DNA of 64,000 bases, from positions 37,939,942 to 38,003,941 of the forward strand of contig NC_054082.1 of assembly GCF_017562075.2 (NCBI RefSeq), read 5' to 3'. The notes under the pieces are model-generated. The model searched no databases. It saw only the letters and a list, made by a program, of their open reading frames with translations, and had not been told where the DNA came from. This DNA comes from Anopheles merus. Its lineage: Eukaryota > Arthropoda > Insecta > Diptera > Culicidae. A program made the position numbers and the translations under genes. Numbering within the stretch: the stretch's first letter is position 1; the number at the start of each line of letters is the position of its first letter. Shown piece after piece: positions 27,700-41,097 of the stretch.

Positions 27700-30600
27700 A
27701 GTGGTGAAAAGTAAGGAACGGCTTAGAAGAACAACAAACAACGGCCACGACGGGTGTTACTCGGCTACGGATTGCTTTCACCTAATTGACTTTTGTGGTC
27801 AATACTTACCGGTAGGGGTCGGTGCAAATCATGGGTAAGCAAACAAAAAAAGAAACATAAATATCAGGTAAGCAGGCCAAGAGCAAAGGTTTTAAGTAGT
27901 TCGGAAAGCAATCAGCAATTAAAGACTTGAAAATCAGTCAGCTCATTAACGAGTGATCCTCCATAACGATAGATGGATACAAGATTTGAGTTGAACTCCA
28001 GCTGATCAGAGTATAAACACCATTTTTTTGCCTGAATTTAGAACATTATTTTTTTGAAAATTTTACTAGAACAATTCAACTTGACCAAGGATGTTGTTGC
28101 TTACAATTACAGGCATTCAATTCTCCGGAAATGAAAAGGATACAAATATAACCAGCTAATGAAATGAAAGTATAATGAGACAACATTCACGTAGCTTCTC
28201 CGATGAAAGCAGCTTATAAAACAGGAACAGGAACTTGCAAGTTCTAACATGAATGAAAAAAAAAGAAAAGTAAAAAAGCCAGCACGGATTCTTTACTCAT
28301 GTCATGAATGCTTCATGAAAGGATTCACTAGAGCAGCGCATCATATTCTCCAACCGACAACGGCCTGAATGCAAGTGTCGAAAGGTTGTTAGAGAAAAAC
28401 AGCGGTAACAAAAACAACAACAAAAAAGCGTAGAATGTCCAACGACTTCAAGGCTAGGTGTTTTTTGAAAGCAGCACAAAATGAGTGCCAAAAGGGGGAG
28501 GTTAGTTCGTAGAAAACAAAAGAAAGCGAAAACATACTTAACCTTTTCACTTTATGATGTTTTTAGCTATTTGGTGACAACCTTTTTTTACTATTCAGCA
28601 CGACACTCACGATCTGGGGTGTTGGTTTTAAGCTTTTTTGTAGAGATAGATAGTGGATTGTGCTGGTGCACGAGATGAAACACAACACGCTTCTTGGCTT
28701 TCCGGTACAGTGTTTTGTTAGTCGCAAGTCTCACCACGCTTTCACTCTTTTCAGATAGTTGATTTTTATTGCAGTTTCTGTGTGCATGTGTGTTGGTGAG
28801 GGAGTGCCGGTACTTATAGCGACCAACAGCGTATAATGAAGCATGCCGTTTTAACAACAGTGCTGTGTTTTTTGAACGTGTTGATGTGTTGCTGAAAACA
28901 TACCACCTGTATGTATGCGTTGTCGTACAATTCATGCACGGATAGACGAAAATGCGATTGACACTATTTGCAGTCCCAATAGAGAAAGTGCAGTCTTAAA
29001 GCATGTAATTTGATTTACCGGCGTGTTAGGCGTTGTTAATTACTGAAACGATGTTAAGTGTGTTGTCTGGCGTGGTATATTACACATACAGGGTTTTCCA
29101 TTCCAATTAACAACTGTCCACAGTCTACTAGCATTCCTCGATTTGAAAAACACGATTGTCTACCACTTACAAACAAGTCAAGCCGTTTTTGGTACACTGT
29201 CCATTTCAATTTCACAATTGTCGTCTTCAGATCGTCAGATGCGGCACGGGTGTTTTGGTTTTGGCTGGAACGTGTAGACTGCTAGTAGACTGTGGAAAGT
29301 TGTTAATTGGAATGGAAAACCCTGTAAGGCTGGCATATTTTGCTGCAATTATTTGGTTTTATGCCAACGAAATGGTTACAAACGTTGCAATTAGAACGAT
29401 GTTTTGCGTGCAATAGCAGGGATTTCTGTAGAATCGTCAAAATAAATCATCACCACCGTTGTTGTGAATGGCGTTTGTATAGTACAACATTGATAGCTGT
29501 GATTCGAATGATAGGGCATAGGGCTACCATGCCCTTCTTTCGTTACTGCCGTGTCTACGATGCGATGGAGAAGCATAGAGATGAGGCTGTAGGATGCACC
29601 AATAGTCTCTTTTTAAAACAAACATGTCAAAGAAAAGGGAATAGATCCTAATTTGTTCAAATAGAATGATTTGTTTTGAAAAATTATGTCTTTTTTCTAC
29701 AACTAAATTAAAGAACGAAAAAAAGGGGAAGCGGAATCGCTTAATCGTTTAAATTCTGTCTCTTTCTCTTTAATATGACTTTATGACAAGCATTAATTAT
29801 TTCACTGCAAACATAAACACACACTCATAAACCTGGTATAGGTTGTAGGCGACGCACCTTTCCATAACAAACAGCAAATTCCATAATCGTAAAGATTAGA
29901 GCGAACTCATCCCCGCAAGATCCGCCTACTACGCATCCTTGGCGGTGGAATTGTGTTACGTTAGCTCTCTTTCCGGTCACGATTTTCACGATTGAACCCA
30001 CAGGCCAACCCAAAAACACTCCGGCTCCAGCATTGGTAGCAGGTGATCTCTTAGGCCATTTATCTTTCTCTGTAACTCACACGCACACACACACCTACTG
30101 CTAGTTTAACTGCTTGTTGCCTTGTTGCCAGTACGTGGTGTTAAAGGTATCCCAACAAAACCCCGCTTCGCTATTCATTGTTACAAACAAACGGATTGTT
30201 TCGCTTCCTGCTAGACAGCTAGACAGGCCACCCACTGTCGGTTCTGTATTGGACAGTCTGTTCGGATGCTTCTGAAATTCTGAACCAAACGACTGCGCTA
30301 GAAGTAAGATGTAGAACCACAGAGGTGGACATACTTTTTAGCAAAAGCATCTACGACCGGTCACTACTTGGCACTGTTCGGTCGAGCAACGCCCAGTGCA
30401 CGAGTGGACGAGTTTACGGAGCCTGGGAACAAAGTTTCGCAACACAGTCTTACGGAGCCAGTCCCGGAAACAGCAAAACCATTGCACACCAATTTCTAAT
30501 GAGGTGATAAAATGTTTATTACACGCTTGAATGAGCACTGCCGTTCCTCACCGGCTCTTGAGCTACCTCTTTCCCTGTGCGTCGAAGGTTGTGTATTTTA

Positions 30601-33600
30601 TGCCGTTTTACTCGTACTCCTACCCCCCTTATCTCCCCGGCAACCAACAAAAGCCTCGGTTGAAATAGCAGGGAAATGCCGACGAGGTGAGACGGGAGCA
30701 TCGGGGAAGCCAGCTCGCTCAGCTCCGGTTGCGACGTTTTGCATGTAGGAAGTACGGAAAAGTTTTGCCCTCTACGGTGTGCTCTACGGGGAAAACATGA
30801 TTCTCCTGGTTGGAGCCAAGCTGGGATGCTCCGAAAGCTCGTGAACTGTTGTCAGAAATGCTGACATACTTCCACCAACCACACACACACACACACTCCC
30901 AAACGAATGTACGTATAGACACGCACACACATACCCAGCACGACCGGATGTAAGGTTGCCTGTGTTCGTTCGCGGTCGCCCAGTCTGTCTGGGTGTTCGT
31001 GGTCGGGGAGGACGAGGGCGGAGCGAATGTAATGAAGCAGTTCAAATGGGATAACAATGTAGCCTCACAGTGCAAGTAAGCCTTTGGGACGACACCGACG
31101 CAGACTACTGATGTAAAACCTCCCGGAGCATTGGTTGCAAAAAGGAAGCGTGCTCGGCAAGTTTGCAGCTCGTCCTTGTTGTTTGGGTTGTAATTCGGTA
31201 CGGTCGATAATCCAGTCGCTCCCCACGCGCTGGGAAGTCATTTAGCAAGCGCTTTTTAGCCAACCGAGATGACTGTAAAGTCTCCCCCGAGACTGGGTGG
31301 GTGGGCCGGTGGGCTGGAACGTAGAAGAAACACGAAATGTGGTACTAAATGTGGTGGGAATGTGTAGAATGTGTTCGGCTCCATGCCGGATCGGGCAGGT
31401 CCCGAATCAATTAGTCAACTCGCAAAACTACTACGCACGGTGCGGCCAACGGTGCCGGAAGGTGAACGATTCGCATGTACCACGCGTAAAGGAAGTCATT
31501 AAAACAGGGATGGGAAGGACAATAACAAAAACGAGCGAAAAAAAAACCTTCCCTCCCTGCCCTGAACGGCTTGCATAATCGAAGGTGATGAGGTGAGAAG
31601 AAGTAGTAACACACGCACGGCCTAGCCACGCACCCGCAACAAATAGGTACACCGATATGAAACACCCTGCTTTGCTGCTATGCCTACGACTGCCCTGGAG
31701 AGATTGGGACCATGTGCCAATTTACGCAACGCAAATAAAATGGCGGGAAAAAAGGGTACCAATTGGTTTCTACGCGCTGCTTTGATTACGTCTTATCGCG
31801 GTGATTTCATCTTTACCTTCACGACCAAACGCACCACGTTCGCACTGAGACGCACACACACACACACACATAGACCGTATGTTTCCGTTCATTGCCTCGC
31901 ATTCCGTCATTTTCTGGGAATGGAGTGGTTTTTTGTTCGCATTAAACTTTACGTTCACCTTTGCGGTTACTTTGTGGCGCTGGTGGTGGTGATGGTCTGC
32001 TTTGTAAGGAAGGCAATCGATCCGTCGCTTTCGTAACAGTCGTAAAATGTAGCCTTTTTTGCTGACGTAGGGAGGGGGTTAGGTCGGGGTCACACAGTCA
32101 TAAAGTGGCATTGTTATGATCGTTAAATTTATTATTGACTTGATGAAGCGAGCCAAAGTGTAACTCGCTCCCGTTTTGGTTGGCGCGAATGTAGACTGAA
32201 AAGAAATTTCACTTCTACGGGTAAATTTGTTGTTTTCAATCATTTCAAAGGAGGGTTTTTTGCTGTTGTTGTGCAAATCATTATGCAATCCGCAAAGCAA
32301 GAAAAAGTACTAATGGGGTTGCTAAGTTTCAACATAAGTTTGAGTTAAGTTTGATGTAATGTAACCTTTCATTATACCTTCACTTGTGCTTCCAATTGCT
32401 GCTATGATTGTCAAGGGCAACAACAGTCAATTGAGACCCTATATACTACTCCATATTAACAACAAAGATTGAAAACAAATATAAAATACATTATCAATTT
32501 AGTTAGCTAGTGAATGAAAGCGTTTGCTTTGATGTACTTTGTTTTCAATGTGACAACTTTTCACAGATTTTAGAAAGCATATTCCAACAAAGTGTTAGAA
32601 TCAATTTATCCGATTGCACTTTTATTGTTTAGCATGCAACAAAAATGTGCCTTCGGGTTGGAAAAAGTACAGCACAAAAATATTGTAAAAAAGCTCAATA
32701 AATGTCTCCAGGTACTAGCTTTACTTGGTAAATGGTTCTAAAAATAACGACCGACTAGCTCATCAAATTGATAATCCTTTGAATTAGATTGTTCCAATGA
32801 AACTTTGTATTTATAATCTAATAAGTGACAGTTTTAATATAACAAAATAAACATTTTACAAGCACAATGTTGACAACTAACATCTATGAAATTAGACAAG
32901 ATTTAGGATAAGCCTTTTAACATAAAAAATCACTACTCAACTTACACCTTATTACGGTTGGGTATTTCGTCCAGTCGGATTATTATTTAATCTCCTCCAA
33001 CAGAGAACCACTCGGCTTCAGTGACATGTAAATACGGTACAGCAAAAGCGTGTAGTAGCGCACCGAAATGAAAGACTTCGCCCCGTGCGCCCTCTCAAAG
33101 TCCGATAACGCAAAATATCACGCTAAAAAATAACAAACGCTCGAAACGTGCACGTTGCTGCCGGTGGACCATCACACCCTACGCCGCCTTCCCTAAAAGA
33201 ATTACAACCCCTCGCCGATGGGTGTATTAATTTTAGCACCGCCAATCAACAGCCAACCACGGTCTTTCCGGTGGTGACCGCGTTTGCACGAAGGCGTGAA
33301 TTGATTACTGCCAGAGCTCAGCTCAGACTCAAGCACATTCGTCCGGACTGGGTGGAGGGCTGGTGGACCCGAATGGCACGACAACGGCGGGCAGCTGACG
33401 GGTAATGTGCTTCGTCCACGCACTACCCCGCGTTCCACCGGGGCGCTTGTACACATAGTATATCGCACGCAATAACGGTTAGTCGCCGGTGGAACATGGG
33501 CAAACATGATGAGCGTGTGTATGTGTGTGTGTATTTAAGTTACCGTTGATGGGCTTCACTCGGTGCAAAATGGTCTAGAAGCGTAGAAAATAGTGCAGAG

Positions 33601-33962
33601 AAATCACGCCTAAAGCCTCTCCACGCTAGATGCTAATCCTGTCCCGCTACGGCGTTTTGAAACTTCACGATCCTTGCTAGCAACGTAACCAGCGTCTAAT
33701 GCAACGGACATCGGTGTAGCTGAGTTACATTCATGAACAAACTCTCAAAGCACAAGGGCAGAGGATTTAGGGAAGGATTTTTTTTTTCGCTCGTAATTAC
33801 CGCTCATAGAGCTATTAATTTGTTTAACAACCGACACGGTGCAAAAAAAAACAAGCATTTGCAATATGGCCGACGGAGAGTGTTCAAAAATTCATTTCGC
33901 GCAACAAAACTTTCTCACTAACTCTTTTTAATATGTTTGTCTTTTCCTTTTCTCTCCCGCAG
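27700..33962. other. Non-coding DNA up to the first recognised exon
   Basis: AT-rich, gene-poor sequence at 27840-28900, 29600-29820 and 32040-33000, with moderate-GC stretches between. CA arrays occur at 30880 and 31852, and a GT array near 33515. It is probably the intron immediately 5' of the 33963 exon, because that exon has a consensus acceptor. I found no exon ending in phase 1 with a signal peptide. Confidence 0.5.
31852..31870 (+). repeat. (CA)n microsatellite
   Basis: About nine CA units in non-coding DNA. Confidence 0.85.
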
Positions 33963-34085
33963 GATCGAATATTAAGACTGCAATAGCTATTTTAAATTGT
34001 ATATTAGCACGACAGCTGTGCTTCGAGGACCCATCATGCTCAGCAATTCTCGAGATTATACCGCGCGTCTGTGGCCCAGTACCGG
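33963..34085 (+). CDS. Gfrl: Gfrl internal exon: first half of GDNF-receptor-like domain 1
   Basis: This internal exon of an insect GDNF-family receptor-like gene encodes the start of an extracellular disulphide-rich ligand- or co-receptor-binding domain. A pyrimidine-rich acceptor ending in cccgcag precedes it and a gtaagt donor follows. It begins with two bases of a split codon (nGA), then 40 codons, then one base of the next (exit phase 1). About 11 residues in comes the motif NCILARQLCFEDPSC, with a fourth cysteine eleven residues later (RVCGPVP). This matches the family signature C-x6-C-x5-C-x10-C seen in GFR-alpha proteins, where an NCxxAxxxC start is typical. It joins in frame to the exon at 49848 after a 15.8-kb intron. 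Domain and splice sites are seen directly. The Gfrl name is from family knowledge. The exon upstream, expected to carry the signal peptide, was not found. Confidence 0.85.
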
Positions 34086-37000
34086 GTAAGTAACGAGTTG
34101 CACGTTACCGTAGGTGATTCAAGCGTTGCTGCTCGTGAATCATGTTTGAAGTGAGAAGATAAGTATTGAATAAACCTTCTTTTTTGTTTTCAAATAATCT
34201 TCATTGTGACGTCTACGGAGCGCAATAATCTATGGATTAAACCAATATCAACAGTGTCATAAAAAATATGTTCGCTATTTGTTATTATGTTTAGAAATAG
34301 GTTCAATAAGAAAGAATCACATAGTTCTGTTTAGGCAGCCATTAACATTTATCAACCAATAGTGATTACTAACCCAATTAAAACCCACTTCTTTTCTTAC
34401 GCTTAAATTTATTAAATCAATCGTTAAGTTTCGTTTTACCACATTACACGTCTTGCTATTATATATATTTATCTTGCTATGGCCCAACCTGCCTACCATA
34501 TTAGGACACCCACCGACGACTTTAACCATGGCATATCCCACGTTCTTTCACGACTTTTATAGGCAGACTTAAGCAGCTGCTATTGATGCTTTTGGAAAAC
34601 CAAAATCATTTTATCAAACTAACGCTTTCACCATGCAGTCAGTGGTTATAACATCACGGTATTAATACACGGTCATTTTTCTCTTGAGCTCCCTTTATTG
34701 TTGCTTCATCATGCCCTTAACTCCTCCAGAGCTATTCGAATCCAAAAACCAAGGATTCATTCGATGCCTTTGTCTGTTTTAGAAACCGAAAGGATATTAC
34801 AAAATAGGTGGAGTAGTCGTCTACGACTATCACAAAGTTACCTACGATACTCCATCTGTACGTTGTGCTGATTGTTGGAACATGTCATCTCTTGCATATT
34901 TCATTCGCCTTTTTGTTTCTTGTTTTATTGCTCGCAGTCAATGCCTAGAAATATGCAAACAGTGAATGCTGGATCATTATCGGTAAAGAAATCGCCACAG
35001 TTATTTCAATATTTTATTGCATACGGTGCATTTTTTAAAGAACCTCAGTAACTAGGCTTTCTCACAGCGGGAGTGCGTCAACGACTGTGCCAAAGTGAAA
35101 CGTTCACACGTTTTTCGCTGCTACCAAACAGGTGAACACGCAACTCGGTTCCGGTGCAACGAAAGCTTCATGTCGAAGATTGAGCTTCTTGGCAGTTGTC
35201 ATAGCACGCTTCTGTCTATTTGTCGTACGTAATGATAGGGTGCAAGCTGTGCTGTGCTACCAGTTGTGTGAATGGCGAAAGGGGAAGAAGAAATAGTACA
35301 CATACACATACTCAACACACCCAACACACACACACACGGGAAACGCTGAAAGGCTGCCTAACGAGTAGTGGCAGGCCTTATTTTCTAACCACTTGAATGC
35401 ACGTCTCCACAGTTCTTATCGCGGTCGGAAGGTCGTTGATATACTGGCTCTCTTTCTCGCTCCTTCCATGTTGGTGTGTGTGTTTTTGTGTGCAGTTGTG
35501 CGATTTCACTAAAGAGTAGCTGAGGAGAGCGAGTCGTCGCTGCTGTTGGGTAAAAGGAATACATTTTTTGGTTGCAGCTTACCACTGCTGCTACTGCTGC
35601 TGCACCTGCCAGATGCACCCGAACCTGAACGGGAGTTTAATTAAAGGAGCCGCCACAAAGTCTGCACGGTCGCGCGCGTGGCGGTGAAGTTGAGTTTGCG
35701 TGTGTACGCGCTAGCACCTTGCGAAACACAATAGCGCAAGGGATGCCAGGGTTTGATACTGCTTCTGTTTCTGCACACGCCAATGTTAACGATGCAAATT
35801 CGTGGAAATTCCTGCTACATGGTATTGTGGTGTAGGTTTTCACGAACCACGCGCATGCTGCACAACGCAACTGCACTGGGTTGACTTGTGAAGGCGGCAC
35901 GAATGGAAAAGAAAGCGTACTGGGTTGTGTGATTCTCGCAAGAAGAAATGTGTGTCGTTGCAAAATCTATACTCATATATTCTTTTTTTTAACTCAATTT
36001 TTAAAGGTAAGCTAAAACATCATTTGATCAAAAATGTGATTTTTAAATGCAACAATCCGTCCTGCAAAGCCTCTAGAATAGGATGACACTAATTAGAGCT
36101 GAAAACTGAAGGGCTCTCCTTTCAAACAACCCCTCTCTTTATCGGCACACGTTTTGAGCGAGCCCTCAGCTGCACCGGATGTTGCAACTGAACGGCTGCA
36201 GCTAAAGTCAAAACGATCGCTCAAGTGGTCACCCTATCCCTTCGCTCCCATTTCTACCAGCATTAATGTTTATCCATTTAAGGGAAGGCTTCGTAGACTA
36301 GCGCCAGCCGGTTGCGTTCTTAAAAGTCATTAATATTCTTTCCCCCATCTAAAGACGTCCTCCATCCCTTCCGCCGTGTCGATTTCTTTTGTGCTCACAC
36401 GTGAACGCAGCTGTGTGTCTGTGTGACTTCGGTGGAACAATCTTGCATGGTGGTTAAACCGAGCTATTCAATGCTTAAGAATCTCGTTCGGGCGCGCGTA
36501 ACAACAACACCGGGTGGATCTGGAACGACAGAGACACAGAGATAAGCCTTTTGCATGTCGACGTTCGGGCAGGCCGCTCACCCGTCATTGGCTGGGAAGT
36601 GGTACCGCTTTTGCTCATGATGTTGCTTCCCGTGTCCCATAAAGAGCAAACCTGTATCAAGTTCAAGTGCTCCCACCAGCGTCGAGAGCTTGGTTGACGC
36701 TTCCTTCCCATGACCCTACCGAATGGCACAAGATTCTGATCAACTCATTCCACCCCGGCAGTATACACAAAAAAGAGCTTTCCCACGGTTTCTGTCCCAC
36801 TGGTGGTGCAAAGGCAGCTGCAAGCTTGACTCGTACCAGCTCGCACGGTGGTGCCCGAGTGTGGTAAGTGTATGCAAATTTATGCAACGCCTTCGCAACC
36901 TCTTCCGCCATGTTCGGGTGGTCACATTTTTCGTGCGGGGGTCCTTCTCCGGACGCATGGTTCTGCTTTCACGGTGTGTCCAAATTTCTGCCGTATTTCG

Positions 37001-37618
37001 GTTGTGTTGCGACACCACGCCAGACGTTTCCCTTGCGTCTGCGATGGGACAACTTTTTCGATAAAGACCGGAAATACCAACATCAGCACTGCTTTAGAGC
37101 GAGAATGTAGTGGGCCGAGCGGTCAAATCTGACTTTCGTAAAAGCAAATGGGAGCAGAATGGTGTTAGAAAAGTCGTATGTGTCTGTGTCCTGATTGGAA
37201 ATGCGATCCGAAATGCAAACACGAGCTTCTGGATGACGTGGACGAATTCCACGTTAAATAGAGCCATGAAAGAAGATGACGGGTTACGGTAAGTTACTTC
37301 CTAAGTACTCTCGTGTACTTTGAGCAGATAGAAGAGAGTAATACCATGAATCGATTGTTTGGTAAGTCGGCCTTAGCAAGTGAATACCTTATTGCATATG
37401 CTATTTTAATGAGGTACCACTACAAGTCCATTGTGTTTTCGTGTTGTATTGGAAATTGAGATGGTCTTCACTGATCTGCTCACTGCTTTTCGATTATCAA
37501 ACTAAGGATCTCAAAAATGTGCAATGTATGCCAACATCGATCTTGTGCTGTTTTGTCATTCCCCCTTTCCACTTCCATCCCACCGAGTAGCTTTTCAGAA
37601 TACTATGCAAATGGTTCG

Positions 37619-37646
37619 TGATCATCATCATCATCGTCATCGTCAT
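37619..37646 (+). repeat. (ATC)n microsatellite
   Basis: ATC triplets with GTC interruptions, inside the intron. Confidence 0.85.
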
Positions 37647-38578
37647 ATTGTGAAGAAAAATGCTATCAAATAAAGGCAACAAAACGAAACCCACTCCCAG
37701 TGCTCCGAGAGCAGGAGTAAAAGGGAAGGCGAAGCTGATGGAACAGATTTTGGGATGTAATCTGCGGATGATGAAATTTCGACATTTTCCGGCAGAATCG
37801 TAGGAGTGCTGTAGGGAAAGGGGCTGTAGGGACTGTACAGGGTTAGACAAGCTTGACTGTTTAGAATGCATCCAAAATTCCATGTAAGCCGGTTCTTTTG
37901 TGTAGGACGCTGCCCAATCTCGATGGCAGATTGGCAGATGAGTTGGATGATGACGACTTGCTCTTTTATAATGCAACCTGTTGAAATATGTTTTAGGGGT
38001 TTGCCCATGTTAATGTGTGTATGTATCGTTCTTTGTGAAGAGTTTGTCAAAAGCTCTTTTCATGGCATGTGAATCGGATGTAGTTTTATTTTTCTATTCA
38101 TGTATTCCGTTGTTGTAATCGAGATGTTTACTATTCTACCCTATTACCAACGTTAAAGTTTGCATTATAGTAGGGACCTTATTTACCGTATCAGCATATT
38201 TTGTTGTTTTCACAAGACATTATGCAAAATGCAAACATTGCTTCAAATTTGCTAAACCTAGAACTTAGAAAGCATCATTTAGTGGAGATTAGTTGCGTAG
38301 ATTCTGTTTTGCAAAGCCTTTTCAGAGTTGGAACTGGATATTGTTAATTCAATAAGATTCATTTTTTTCTCGGTACGCCTTGTATTCTCGGTGTGTGCGT
38401 TTACTTTTATTCAGAGCAACTGTATTGTATATTGAAGTTAGGAGAATATCTTGGAGAATGTGAAACAAAGTAACTGAACCTTAATGCATCCTATCAGAAT
38501 ATTAACGTTTGAATGCAATCTGATTGTAAAGCTACAGTTAGTAAATCATCCATTCCATCGCACTCTTATTTCCCGCAG

Positions 38579-38595
38579 TCTGCAGCACAGCAAAG
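38579..38595 (+). other. Possible 17-nt alternative microexon
   Basis: Seventeen bases lie between a strong acceptor (cttatttcccgcag) and a strong donor (gtgagc). A further strong acceptor (pyrimidine-rich, ending cgcccag at 38687) follows after 92 nt, a normal short dipteran intron length. Joined to the 33963 exon in phase 1 it would read V-C-S-T-A-K. Continuing into 38688 gives YCRCTAHHGQ and so on for 26 codons to TAG at 38766. Inclusion before the 49848 exon instead would cause a frameshift. This would yield a truncated receptor, if it is used at all. It may equally be a chance pair of splice-like sites. Confidence 0.2.
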
Positions 38596-40489
38596 GTGAG
38601 CTCTTTACATTTGCAAATCAAACTGTCTTCACTGTCTTCAACTGAACTTTCTTTTCTCCGTTTACTACTCCTTACCATCTCGCCCAGTACTGCCGTTGTA
38701 CTGCTCATCACGGTCAGACCACTGCACCGGAAGCAAAGAAATGCAGCAAAAGAGACACCTTCAAGTAGAACTACCTGGCACCGGTATCGATTTTACTTCA
38801 ACTCAATCGATCGCCATAAACTATGCGCTCTATTTGCTTCCCGGCAGCCAAGACTCTTCTTGTGGCGTTACTCGGCGCAACAGTACACACTGCCACTGCC
38901 GCGTTGTTCCTTTCGCATTCAACGCCAACCAACTTCTGCCCAGAAACCGTTTCGACCGTTACTCCCAAAACGTGTGGCAGTGATGAACTTTTCCTCTTTT
39001 CCTTACGGGACCGCTTACGTAAGCACTGGCCGTCCTCGGACTGCAGTATTAAGTCCGTTTGTTCCGGGGCACCTTGTGCACACTTGTAACTGCTGCCAAT
39101 CGTGGCGAGGATGGGAAGTGATTCTTCGTCCTACCAAGCACCCAGCGAAGCCAATGGATGTGGGAATTGGAAATGCGGACCAGTGTTTGATTGGTCTCTA
39201 TGTGTGTGCCGATCCACCCCGAATTGACATCCAGCCGGCAGTGTATCAATGTATTTCGCCGCCGAAAACTGCATCGCTAGCATGTTTGCTTTCGGGTTTA
39301 GGTCCCGCCCCATCGCTTCCCGTTTGCTTCCAGCTCGCGCAGCTACAGTAGTGTTAGTATGCTCGATGTGCCTTTTGGCTGTTCAATTTTGATATCGGAA
39401 GTAAAATACAACGAAAATGCAAACGAGCGCGGTCGGAGCACATCTAGCTCATCTTCCCTAGCACTGGCCCAACGAGCGGACATTTATTTGCTACAATCGC
39501 AAAACTTTTACGAGCATAAATTTGCATATCAACCGACTCGAAATGAATACGTTTCGAGTGGGATGTGAAGGCGGCTTGCTGGAGAAATGAGAATGTGTTT
39601 GGCTCCAAATTGGACCACTGCAACGCAGGAATCATTTCCAATACATTTTTCTTGAGTGAATCGTTCTGATCAGCAGGTCTTCCCACAGGACGAGTGGTAC
39701 AGGAAGTAATTTATAGTCTACATTTGAGAGCATTGTTCATCGAATATGTTTCGAACTAGAAACAGCGTCTTTAACATTTACCAGTTTTCTTAACTTGGTG
39801 CCCATCTGGTGGTTTTAGTTATGAAATTTTGCGTTACTACAGCTCCAGCCTTATTTTCCACTAAACAATCCGGATCTCCCGTACAAAGACTTGCTATTTA
39901 GCGATGTGCTCCAGCGCATCAACAGGCGCAACCTTGACCATTCCCTCAACTATGCGGAAGATGAGACGAACAAAACTAATCGGCTGCACATCGTCCTAAT
40001 TTGGGGAAGCGCATCAAACTGCCTGGTCGTTTCAGCAACCGACGTTAACTTCCTCTCACTGCCAGTGACTGTAATCATACTAAACCCACACATACTCACA
40101 GACACACACGCACGCACAGGCCCCGAAACTAGGTAAGATTAAATTGATTGCGACAGTCGTGACAGTGACAATTTTATTAATACACGTTCACCCGTCTCAA
40201 CGACAGACAGGGACATGGATCAGGGTAGGTGCAATGGCCGATGACAATCCCTTTTTCTTACTGTTGTTAACGTCTCCACGCTAAAATGTCAATAAACGTT
40301 TTGAGCCGGTTATTTTCATCGCTTCTCCTCGGCAGCAGTCAGCCAGTGAAACCCGGTTGGTTGTCAGAAAAGGTGGCAACAACGCCTATGAAGGACCATT
40401 CCGTTTAGAACGGATGTATATATTCCAGCAAGGAGCCTAAGCCTTTTGATGGAGTCAATCCGTGCTCAGGACCCGGTAGGTGGCAAAGA

Positions 40490-41097
40490 TTTTTTTTTTT
40501 TGTAAATGTCATAAACGCAAGAGGTCTTTTACATACGAATAATAAGATGGTGGACGATCAAACGTGATAAAACTGTACCTAAAACCAAAACGAATCCGCA
40601 TGTCATCGCACCTGAGGAAAACGTCCGCGATGACATTCTCTTTCAGCGTGGTGTCTGTGACCGGTGCTATGGTGATTGTCATACGCCTGATGGACTTCCC
40701 CAATGCGTTCCGCAATTGTATGAGTGAGGTAAAAGTCTTTGATGTTTCGGTAATACCCCTGATTCAAGTGGAAGAAACTCCCTGCAGCATGGGCAATATG
40801 TCATGGAAGAAAGCATCACTTCACATTGATTGCACAGGGCTGATAAACAGATCGATAAGTTCAGTAATTGTCAGTCTCGGTTCTTGATTGACTGTGCAAA
40901 AGCTGTACTGCAAGCTGTTACGAATCGAAGCGGAAGGTCATCACCATTGCCAGCTTTATCGGTAAGTGCCGTCGGAATTAGGTCTTCTTCGTACATCGGC
41001 TCGACCGTCTCAAAGCTCATAATCTCTTCGCTTTTCCGGTAGTTTACGCCACGAGTCTAGGAGGTTGATTGGTTCGGCATGTATCGATAGCAGGCTA
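40490..41097 (-). pseudogene. Decayed retrocopy of an unidentified protein gene with A12 tail
   Basis: On the minus strand, three overlapping frames read as successive parts of one protein: frame a 41097-41013 (ends EKRRDYEL), frame b 41056-40874 (includes ETVEPMYEEDLIPTALTDK), and frame c 40937-40509. Frame c includes TITELIDLF, SDAFFHDILPMLQGVSS, LRNALGKSIRRM and VIADVFLRCDDMRIRFGF, and ends VKDLLRL. Frame c has two internal TGA codons (40823 and 40766), each one C-to-T change from CGA, and frameshifts separate a, b and c. Eight bases past the final TGA is a run of 12 A (plus-strand T at 40490-40501), as expected of a reverse-transcribed, 5'-truncated insertion. No target-site duplication was found. 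I do not recognise the parent protein. Confidence 0.4.

Noticed and set aside
33148..33405. Plus-strand 85-codon frame just before the first exon, tested as a signal-peptide exon
   Set aside because: No hydrophobic leader, and its only donor-like site (gggtaatg) leaves phase 2 whereas the next exon needs phase 1.
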